Below, piece by piece: positions 40,801 to 52,800 of a DNA stretch of 64,000 bases. The position numbers were made by a program, and so were the translations under genes. The stretch is taken from NCBI GenBank assembly GCA_964035545.1, contig OZ037766.1:20573767-20637766 (forward strand), written 5' to 3'. Source of the stretch: Bugula neritina. Lineage: Eukaryota; Bryozoa; Gymnolaemata; Cheilostomatida; Bugulidae. Positions within the stretch are counted from its first letter, which is position 1. Each line of letters opens with the position of its first letter. The notes below the pieces were generated by a model. The model had not been told where the DNA came from. It was given only the letters and a program-made list of their open reading frames with translations, and searched no databases.

Positions 40801-43800
40801 TATCTGATCCGAAATAAAATTTATGTAACTTTGAAGCTTCACAATGCTTTTTGTTTTTTTCAAAACTCAGAAGAATGAGTACCAGTTCTACAAACTTTGA
40901 GGTTTTTACTAGTTGTTGTAATGTTATGCCTCAAGCTATGCAGTCCTAAAGACATAATTTAGTGTGCAGTACACACCTACACCTACAGTTGCTCCTAACA
41001 TTGTTCATAGCTGTGCTAGTAGCTTTACTATTGACACAAAAACCTCTAATCCTAGTAACTTAAAAGAGCATCGATTTAATTTGTGCACAGCATGTCTACT
41101 GCTGACAATAAAACCATGTGCATGTATTGTATTGTAAACAGCTATAGAACTGATATTATGACACTAAAACTTGGCAACACTAACTGTTGACTATTACAGT
41201 TAAAAATTTAATAGCAGTAAAATTATATTACAATTATATTACAGTTTATTCTTGTAAATTCAGCTTAGTGTTAAATTGCTGTTGTCTTAAAGTTGTACTG
41301 ATGGCATGACAAAAGACACTCATTAGAACTTTTATCGGCTGGAAAGTTTCAGTCACAGTGTTTCTACTGTGACTATCAATGGTGGTGGTGAGTTACAACT
41401 ATAGTTCTGATTGAAACTAGAAATGAAACTGCCTACCTTGAACTCTATAGGTAAAAATTGATCCTTCAACTTTTTCTTGTATGAAGAAAGAAAAGTTTCA
41501 CACGACACTGAATTCATGGATACTTGACCAATTCTCTTCTCTTCCAATGCTAAAGAAAGTGACTTAGATGTCAATTGCTGAGGTAATATACTATTCAGAT
41601 ACATTTGCAAACCACGAAAGTGATGATGATGTGACATGTTACATGACACAGTAAGCTACTATATCCCTTTTCTCTCCCAGTCAGTTGCTCTGAGTCTAAG
41701 TATAGTTCTTTAACCGTGGAGGGAGAAACATGCTGCGCTTAGCTGCAGAATACGTCTTCTTGAGTGCAAAATGTGACTCACAAGTTAGCAATATTAGTTT
41801 GAGAGTATCGCATGGAAAAATGCTGCACAGAAACACTGGTGTTTACACAGCACTTCAACTTCGATGCATATAATCAACAGAAATAGGGCTCAAGCAATTA
41901 GCTGACTGGACTGATGAACTGTGGTATGTATTACACGTAATACCACACGTCGTAACTTGAGAATCAAAAGCAATCAAATGACTTCACATTGAAATTTGTT
42001 TAATATCCTTTATAAATCCAATCTTTGGTCAATGTGTTCAAACACTACAAATACAGAACACAGCTTAAGGTGTCAACTCATTCAACGTAACTGTTATATT
42101 CTTTTGCTTTCTCAAAATTCTTTACTTATTTATGCAGTGAGATTATTGATGAGTTGCTTACAAATTGTATGATTCGTTGTTGTTCACGTCAAATATGGCT
42201 CGTGGGGTTTCTATGTCTCGCAGTAGCGCATTAACCAGTGTAGTAACATGCACTAAATGGGATCAGTAGAATGCATACAAACGTTGAATATATAGGAGTA
42301 CCGGTGAATCAATAACACACAAGTATATCCGAGCGTATCGAGTTGATACAAGTGTACTTGTAGTGCAAAGTGAAGAAAGTTACATTACATCACCTTGTCT
42401 ACATATCACAACATAAATCACAGCATTTTTAACCTACTAATCAATATGTTATATTCAAGGTGCATAAAATGAAACATCAATGTTAAACTACAAGATATAA
42501 AAACACATTACTGAGATAATAAATACAGACGAGGTGCAAAATTGAGTAGCCCAAACTATGGGGGTATTTTTTTCAATATATAAACTACATTGTTTTGGGG
42601 TTTGTTTTGCAAATTTAAGTTTGGCGTTATGCTGTATTATATATACATATGTACAAGAATTACTCTATGTTTATAGGCCTGTATAATACATATACTATCC
42701 ACACAGCGTTTTATCATTCTAATAGGCTGCACAAAACAAGCAAACATACATACATATGCAGAATAATATTTGCATGCATTTAAATTCCTAACTAACCCAC
42801 ACATATTATCAATTTGCACGAACTATAATTTGCTTAAAGATTTTATTAATTTGCAGTAACCTGGGTAACTCCATCAGTTTGTTGCATTATTTTCAATAAA
42901 ATATACATCAAGTGCAGAGAATAGAAAGCAGGGTAAATGGTGCATATGTGTTAGCTTACAATTACAAAAACAGTATGCTTGTATGTTCTACTGTCTCACA
43001 TTGTTATACATATTGTTCTATATCTCAGTCTAAAGTGCAGTTTAAAGCAGATGTTGGCTAAAACAAAGTCTTATCTATGATTATCAAATGCTAGATTAAT
43101 TACTAACAATCTAAAATCTAAATAATGAACAGTGATGAATATTTAAAAGAAAGTGGATAAGACAACTCTTTATTATCAGTAACATAGCCATGCACATATA
43201 ACTACTATTTTCTGAAAAATGATTCATAGTGTAAATATTACATGCCAGTTGTGCATTGTTAAAGAGATTTTACAAGGATTGAAGTAAATATTTACATATC
43301 TGCATTGAAGTTATAAAAAATAATATAGAAATTGTTTGCAATGATAATAATTATGTTCATATGAGTAGAAGCTGGAGCTTCAACTGGTGTAAATCTAGTT
43401 ATTACTGTGATCCATTTCTTAATTCAGAAGCAAGTAATGTAAAATTTATGGCATTATTGCATCATTAAAACACTAAATATTGTTGTGTGTTTAATATAAG
43501 GAAAAGATTCGAATCTGTTGCATTAGTCCAGAATCAAAATAAATTAGCAAACTCTACTAGTATTTTATCATTTTTATAGTGATAACAAGAACTGTAATTG
43601 TTTGTTTATGATAGAAAATTGCAATAAATGAAAAATTAGTTGTTAATAGACAATATATAATTTTATGCACATATTTTCAAATTTTTTACATGGAATTTTG
43701 TCGTAGCAATTTCGTATTTAACAATGAGTATATTACAAAGTGTTATCAGAGTTAAATATCTATTTATTCATTCTACAGTTCAATAAGCTTTTGCAGAGCT

Positions 43801-46800
43801 TTGACAATAATATCGACTGCAGCATATTCAGCATAATTCTACTGATGTCAGAATTTCTAATAAAACTGCCAATTGCTGATTAAGTACTGAGGTGTTACAT
43901 CATAAGGGCAACATTATGATTATCTTTTCTGCATGATAGGCCATATTCTTTAAGATGAATTACAAAGCCTATAGGGCTGCCAGAACCCTCCCCCCCCCCA
44001 TCTACATATAGTTAACCTGCTCTTACTGACTAGGCAATAAAATATACAGTGCATAACTTCCTCAGTAGTAAAATAACATTCAACATAAAACTGAATTATA
44101 GTTATATAATTATAGTTGCATAGTGCAGTTATATAATTGAAGCATGTAACCTTTAAAAAATTTGAGCAAGGAGAAATTGTTTTGATTATCCATTAAAATA
44201 CTGGATTCATTTGTTATCCTTAGCTTAGAAAATAAAGAAAACTGGCCATATATAAAGGTTATTGAGAAAGAAATAAGTTAGTGTTGCGATAAATACACTT
44301 CCTCTCCGTCTTGAGAACTCTTAACATAGCATATAGCTGCACGGTTACATATTATACACGCTGCATACTAATAAATTGTAAACATAGGTGTTAATAACGT
44401 CAAAGCAAATAATTTTTTTATTTGCAAAATAACTTCTTTAGCGGTTGCAAAATTATGTAATATTTAAATAATGTTGCCACTATTACTCAATTTTGTTATA
44501 AAAGTTTATTCTTTCACTCATAAAGGCATTAAATTAATAATTCAGCTTCAGCCAAAGTCTTCAATTTCCAGACAACTTTAAAATAGCTGCTTGTTTCTAT
44601 TTTATGCACATGCGCAACAAAATTCTTTTGAAAAAGCTGTTCAAAACTAGCTAAAGCAAACTAAAACTTGTGTTGCTTGTAATACATTTCAACAAAATTC
44701 ATAGCCTTAAAATACGAAATGCCTATATATTTGGGAGTTGGAAGATGATGGAATAAAAATACTCACTTTAACTAATTCACACTCAAATACTGCACTAAGC
44801 AGCTATAAAAACCCACCCAATTTTAAAGATTTCAATTTACAAATAATTTGAAGTACCTATTACCATATAGTGAATTTATTTGCTTTTAATAAATGTTTAT
44901 TAAATTTGACATCTAAACCTACTGAAAAACAAACATCATGACTGACTAAGTTCTACCTGATAACAAAGAAAATCATTCTTACCTGCTTTGAAGTTGAAAT
45001 AGCTGAACATAACATTTGATTTCCAATTAATAATTGTGGAAGGTTTAAAATCAATGGTTGACAATAAGTTATTCTATTAACCTCAAAGGAATAATTAACC
45101 AGTTGTTAGATAGAAGTCGTAAAGTGCATGTTGACAATCAGAATGACTAAATGTATTGTTATACTCAGCATTCATTGCATGCACTTTAGGTACTTCCAGT
45201 GATCTAAACGCTTATTCAGTGTTTATAGCAACCATCCTACGAGTATACAGCTTACCTTCCATATGGGCTGGGAACTCTGCAGTGCTTTTAGCTGAGATAG
45301 AACGAGAAATAATTTCCATAACATTATTATTAGCACCTTTTTTACCGCCAAAGGAAATTGATCGTCTGAAGTATGAAGGTTTTTGGATATCATTACGTAA
45401 TTTGGATAAGTCTTCGGCAGACATATTGTTCTGATTAGCTCCAAACACCTCCCAGACCTGGCACTGGACTGACTGCTATTAATTACTGTAAGAGGCTGAG
45501 GCTGTAGACGCTAAAGGCTACAATGCTAATCAACTTACACCGCAACCACTGCGCTCATCAGGTTGCTGTAGTTGAAAAAACTTTTAGTCAAAAATATTTA
45601 AAAACGTAACTCAAACTTTAAGATGATGCCAGCAAAACTGGTGTTGGGCGTTTTGAAAGTAATCACTTTTTTGAAGCGTTGGTCTCAAGCTACAGCTCCC
45701 AAATAACGGCAGAGTAAAACGTGCTGATTAATTACCTGTTTGCTGACGTAGATCTTGAAATTAACAGCTACTATAACATTATGTGTAACGCTCAACAGTG
45801 TAGCCTTAAAAAGTACTAAAATCAGTATTGAGGGCAATAACAGCTCTGCTTACAGCTATAATTAGAGCAATGATTAGTTAGCCAGAATATTGTGTCTGCA
45901 GCATGCAGCCTTGGAAGTTATTTCGAACATCTACAATTAGCTTAAAATGAAAAAAGTTTTTACACTTACAAGTTTACCAAAAGTTTCCAAACCGGCGGGT
46001 AATTATGCAATGGTGTCATAATTATTTTATGGTCTTTGCGAAACAGTGCAAAATAAAGAGGTGAAGTAATTGCTGCAAAACTTAGAGATAAGAAAATCTG
46101 GTGATTGACACGCCAAGTGGCGAGGAATTGAGAAGTTAACTTTATGTAGACATCAAAGTAAGTTCAGACGTGTTCCTATAGACTATTCATTCTCCCCTTA
46201 CCAACGTTAAAAATTCTTATTGACCTATTAGATGTCTGCTAGAAAACTAGCCACACACTGAAACGAATAATAATGTACTAATGTTCAGCATTATTATTAT
46301 AAAATTCTAGGCAGTTGTACAATATTATTAGTTCTATAGCTGCAATATGAACATATAGCATTTCTTTAATGGGCAAGTAGGGCAGAATTCAACTTTATGC
46401 TGGGCACTTTTTTGCAAAAACTAGTATGCAAGAAAAATACTAGCGATTGTAGTTGTCTTTTATTGCATGGGTTAGCATATACTACGTCCTCTAATTAAAC
46501 TTATAGTTATGTAAAAGAGCTAACCCTGGGAATAGCTTATGTAGGAAAGATAACTCTAAGATTGCATCTCGATTAAAATATTTTAGCCTGTGAAATATGT
46601 AATTAAACATGAGGTAGAAAATATAGAGCATTAAAAATACTTCATTGATATGCATACAGAGCAGCTCTCCAAGTAGCCTTAAGGTTTTGAATCAAAAAGA
46701 TCTTTGCCACAAATGTTAATAATGACCAATACTAATAAATACCATAAGGTAGAAGTCATAAAGTATAAGCAAAATGCTTTATATAGATGTAAAAATTTAA

Positions 46801-49800
46801 ATGAGGTGAAACAACAATGTAAGTATGATTTTTTTCTAACATGAGTGCAACATTGGTAAAGGAGAGAGCATGCAAGTGTGAAAAATACTATCCAATTTTT
46901 TTTCCTCAATGAAATACTTTTGAAGGATAAAACTTTTTATTATAAAACATATAATTAATACTTAGGAATGTTTCACCAACCTTTTAACTTTTTATTCTTT
47001 CTAATAGCTGCTTTCTTTTTGGCAGCAGGAGTATCTTTATAAGTTCTGGAAAATATCATTATGTTAGATAATTAGTAACTGTAGACAAGCAGCTGTTTCA
47101 GTCACTCAGTGAATACAGACAATCGTAAGAAATCTATTTTTGTCTGATTAAATGGACAGCTAGCAAACTTTAATACAATAATTATGTACAATATACATGC
47201 TCAAATAAAAGCATAATATAGTCACTTGGCAGTGTCAGATAGCTTATACGTAGTTGGTAAGCAAATTTGTAAAATTATTGTTAAGGACTCTCTCTTGAAA
47301 CAATGGTTTGTGAAAATCTTAGCCAAATTTCAAAAGTAGCAAATTATCTTTGCTGTAAATTGAAGTGTATAAACATTGTGAACTAACAACTCCAAATGAC
47401 TTGAATGGCTATGATGGACATAGGTATTGTGCTTGTGAAGGCATAACTCCCAAACAGAAAAGCTTTACCAAAATTCAACAATAACTGAGCATTAGTGAAT
47501 ATTTTCTGCTCTACTCCATCTTACATCTTACAACAGCTATATAAATTATAGCAAGTATCAAGTGAACAGACTAGGCTTTTTTATCTCACTCCAATGGTAA
47601 AATTCAATTTTTTAAAATAGGTGAAGATATATTTTATTGGCGCTTGTATATTATAAAATTTTATAGACTTGATTTGCTGCAGAGCATTGACTATACTGTA
47701 AATGCTAACAGCTAAAAAAATTTACAAAAAAAACACAAATATGTAATTTGCTACAGTAAAAGTAGGGCTCTAATATCTAGTAATGGTGAATAACATTTTA
47801 CTGTTAGCTCTTTTCTTATTGCTTTTGAAAGGAAATAAAAATCTTAAACGCTATGTTACAGATTGAAACTATTTTTTGATCATAACCAAGGAAATTTCTT
47901 CTCATATTGATTGCAAAATTTTCTAATATAATCAATCTATCATTTAGGAAATCATAGTGTTTGATATTAAATGCAGATTCATTGATGAAAAAGAACTGCA
48001 CAGTTTAAATACTATGAATGTGACAATAACTCTAATAGTAAATAGTGAAATTTCAAGCATAAGTTACAAATTTTAGATATTACACACTCAATTGTAAAAC
48101 AAGTATAGACGGCTGCGTCTACTGTGGCTCACTCCACACTGCTACATGTAGTCGGTGCATCATATACAACTTATTTTCTTTATTCCACATAAATATCGGT
48201 AAAAAAAGCAGCTCCGAAAATATTCCTTATAAAACCACAAAGACAAATGGTGCAGTCTTTTTTGTATAATTACAATAACATTAATTTGTTTTCTTCTCAT
48301 GAACACCAATTTCATATGCCTCAGCTCAGTGAAATAATTCACTCAAAATTGTGATGAACATATGTTGCCAAGTTACTGTGACCCTAGTTTAACACTTTTT
48401 TAAAATAGTAGTATAAAATCATCATCATATGATGTCTAACTATTGGGAAGCAGCTGTGGTCTAAAGGTTAGAGCGTTGCCTTAGTAAACACAAAGTCATG
48501 GGTTCGAACCCCAGTAAAAACAGTTGGTGATGTTAGGATCAGAGCATTCAGTTATAATTTTCCTTAACCCGATTTAAAAAAGCTTTTCCATCAGGGGTTT
48601 CTCACAGGAATACAAGTGACTATAAACTTGCGTAAGATTTTGTATGATCTCTAACTAATACTATAACAACCTGTATGATGTGCACTTTTAATTTGTGTAG
48701 TAAACTTCATTTACTGAATAAAGAGCACTTTGTAAACATTGACATAATTTTCTGGAGCTAAAGCCAGTACACATACCCACTACTGTGTGATAAGTCAATA
48801 ATCTGCACCTTCCCATCTCACTTTTACAATATTTTTAGGGTAAATTATTCAAAAATCCTCTTGCAATTTGACCTACTGTCTCGTGCTTTTTCTAAATTTT
48901 CTCTTTCTAGTTAAAGCTTTACATAGTGCTGAATTTAAAGTGTAAGTTTTACTTGTGACGCATATTATTTTTAATTTCTCTGTTATACAATCACAAAATC
49001 ATTAACAATCAAATTTGAATCTGCAAAACTTCCCAGGTAATTTTAGCTTGATTTTTTACTTTGAATGAATTTATATGTAAGACTGAATATCAGCAATAAG
49101 CCAGAGGAAGGGTTGTGATTTGTATACCTATGACTACACTACAGTAATGATGACTAGGACAGCAACTTATATATAGTAACAGAGATATGACTGGCTCACC
49201 TCAACCATTGTATGGTTGCGACAAGGAAGACGACAACTGTGAAAGATATGACTAGAGCAACAAAGGCATAGAGTTGAGAGTCCCATTGCATGCCGTGACT
49301 CAAGGGAGAGCTCACAGTTTGATTATCTAAAATAATTTAAATAAAAACCAACTTTCAGTAAATAATGAACAAAATCATTTACTTCTCAGCTTCTCAACCG
49401 TAGATTAAACAGAAGTTCATCTACAGAGTCAGTGCCAAGGTAGTAAGGCCACCATTCTACAGTCACACCTTTTAAGAGTAAATTATTGTTAGAAAAAAAT
49501 GTAATTGACCATAACTTAGCTTTGACTGGCGAAATTTTAAATGATTAATTAATAGCAAAAGTATTCAGACAACTGGAACTACTAAAATTTAATTTCACCC
49601 AAATAGGAGGAGATTACTGTTAATGTCATGATTCATTTTGTATTTAAAAATAGAAAGACATTCAAGTCATTTCAACAGTTTAATTAAGAAATCATTAAAT
49701 TAAAGCGATTAAGCTGCCTAGAGTAAGCTCTCAGCTGTCTTACCATACAAGGAGATGTTCGGAGTAGTAGAAGAAACTTGGGTATACAGCTTTGAGCCTG

Positions 49801-52800
49801 TCATGTCTCTTGGTGATGTTACTGTTTAGTTACCCAAGAAATTCTTCCTGGAAGCCTGTAGACAAATGAGGCTATTTGAGCTCCCTCACTGTGAGTAGCT
49901 CTAAAAGTAAAGTGCAGATGCAGGCCATACACAGCTTAACTCACCCACCCAAGCTTGTCAAACTGTCAGTTTTGTTTCAGTTGATTTATTGATAAATAAA
50001 CAAGTCAATTGATCATATAAATAAAAGAAAGGGGAAACCCAGTATGTAGAGCCACAATCTACAATATAGGCATAACCTAAAGATGTTTATTACTTACCTG
50101 GTTACACCCAAGTACCAAAATGCTATGTATTGCCATGCATCAGTCATTTCAGAAATTATAACAGATAAACAAATTTTCAAAATGATAATTAAGGATTGTT
50201 TAATTAGCCATAATGTAAGCATAAAAAGGTCTGTGTGCATGAAAAGTTTAAAAACACACATGATATCTTTCAAAGTAAAATAGGATTAGACATTTATGTA
50301 TACAGACTATGGTATATGCGCCAAGACATAAAATAATGCACAGAAGAAATGAATAAAATTATTTTATGTACGTAGGGCACAGGTAATAATGGCACAAATG
50401 GAAAGTAGGTAAAAATGGTACACTGATGATAAATTTTCCCAAAGCCCAAACCCCAAACCCCAAACCCCTATCCCCAAACTTAAACCCCCCATTCCAAATC
50501 CCCAACCACCACCCCAAACCCTAATATTGAAAATGTGCCATTATTACCTGTGCCATTTTCACCTGTGCCATTTTTACCAGACACCGAATACAATATTATG
50601 AGATGGGTGGTTTTAGTGGCCATTTTATATTATAAATACAGCAACTCTGATCATATTCACCCTGAATAATGAAGGTTTGAGCTTTGCCAACTTGTTAGAG
50701 TAAATACATTTTCAACAGCTGTCTCCAATTATAAATTTAGTAAAATTGAGGTGTGTCTACATTCAAGTGAAAAACATGCAGGTGAGCACAAGTGAATGCA
50801 TGATTCAAAACAAAAAGGTTACTGTCAAACAACTAATAAAATCAGCACAACTGAATTTTAATTAAATTGCAAGTCTTTAAGTTAACTCGCAATCTGCAGG
50901 TAGTTATGTGGAAGGAGCAACTCAAATAAAAGCAAAAGCTGAAAGTTCTATCAATATTGAATTTCTATATCTTCAATACAGTAGCCATATGGCTAGCAAT
51001 AAAACAACTACAGTCGGGCAAAGACATTTTCCTTATATAGCCATTAAATTTCCCCCATATATAATACTACTCAATTTAGCCTATTGTTTAATTACATTTG
51101 AATAATTGCTGTCCAGCTACTAAAGTTTTATTTAAATAGATTTTGAGTCTAAGTTGATAATTACAAACTTTGAAAATTTCAAAATTATTTCAGTTGCTTG
51201 AACTTTTGAAACCTACAACAAGCCAATCAGCATTTTAAATTTGGTAAATCAATTACTTTATTGAGAACTGGAGAGATCTTGAGCTCCGATTGCTGAATTG
51301 TTCAGTGACTTGCTTTAGAAAAGGGTTGAGCACATATTACTTAGTTATAACTTATAGGGCCTACCCATGATATGAGCTACACTAGTAAAACTAGCACCAT
51401 ATATCATGCTCATCTAGACAAAAATTATACAATCAAGAGCAATAAAGTGATTAATGGGCTAATACATAATATCCCTCCCTTTTACAGTAATTTGCATTTA
51501 AACAATAATTATGCCATGTATATATCATAAAATGATAAATCACTCTACTTGCAGGATTAAAACATGAATGAAATGTGTAGATGATGGTCACACCTGTAGT
51601 AGCAGTAGCAGCAACAAATGTATAACCTTCATTAATATTGTTATATCTAACAGTCCAATTGCTTTCCTTCCAAAATGCTTTTACTAACTGACTTATAAGA
51701 TAACCAAAGATAGTACAATATGAAATCAAATTATTCAACTGTTTGTTGAGAAACCTACACACTGGAAGAACAGGTTTTGTAGAATGCCTTACTACTATTT
51801 CAGTAGGGTGTAGGGTGTAAAATTCGTAAAAGAGCTTAGAGCACAAAAATCAGTGATTTTACAACCAAGGATAAGGAAAACTACGCATTATATAAAATTT
51901 TATATATTAGCCTTAATAGATACATGTATATGTATATATATATCTGTAGATACATGACAAAAAGCTATTGGAAAATTGGTCCCAGAAGGCATCATCTGTA
52001 TGGGTGCATTGACTTACTATATTCAGTAAAATTGCAATCCATATAAACTAATTTCTATCAGTGAAATTGCATTCAGGCATTTCATCAGTGATAGTTTGCC
52101 ATTCCTGTAAATGATACATTTGGCTGACCTCACAGAAATTAAAATAAGGCTGCTATATATACCATAGCATGGCATCACACCTTGTAATTAGCTATGTCGA
52201 TGACTTCGGTTGACCCAGGTTTTTAAAATTGCATATCCTTAAATGGCAGATATTAGGTGTATTTGTTAAGATGAAGTGCTTTGTAAGTAGTGCAATAAGT
52301 GCAGGTTTCATATATCATAACTTGTCATACGAAGAGTGTACAGCTAGCTGTATTAGAAGCATACTTAATGTGAAATAACTACATAGCCAAATTGTGTAAA
52401 TTATTTTAATTTGATGTCTCAAAAATAGTAATTTGAAGCAAGAAAACTTGGGTATTTAGCAAGTAGAAGTGTTTATGTATTTCCGACTAATAGGTATTAA
52501 GACTCATTCATAGCTTATGGACACTTTCTCAGCCATCATTAGACCGGGAGTTGTCAACACGTGTTCTGCATAGGGGTGGGGAGTGTGGGATATATTTTAC
52601 AGTTTAGGAAGGCAAATAGTGTATGAAAAGTATAAGTTGATTAACATAATGCATTCACTAGACTTTGCCCTTCTATAATATCGAAGAGCTTGTTTTTTAC
52701 TTCATGATTATAGGTAAATATAAGAAACATCTATTTATAATGTGAAAACAAACTAAATGAAATGAAATATCAAAAGCAGTGTTAAACTTGATAATTCCAT

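Noticed and set aside
45156-45434. Plus-strand 92-codon frame
   Set aside because: Antisense shadow of the Ser-rich juxtamembrane exon 45256-45468 of the phosphatase.
48450-48525. Functional tRNA gene
   Set aside because: A and B boxes are present but the acceptor stem halves do not pair and the T stem has a mismatch; called SINE-like instead.
49327-49500. Internal (non-terminal) exon using VTVEWWPYY
   Set aside because: Neither available donor (before GTAGAT or GTTGAG) keeps the frame into the membrane-span exon; only a terminal-exon reading is phase-compatible.
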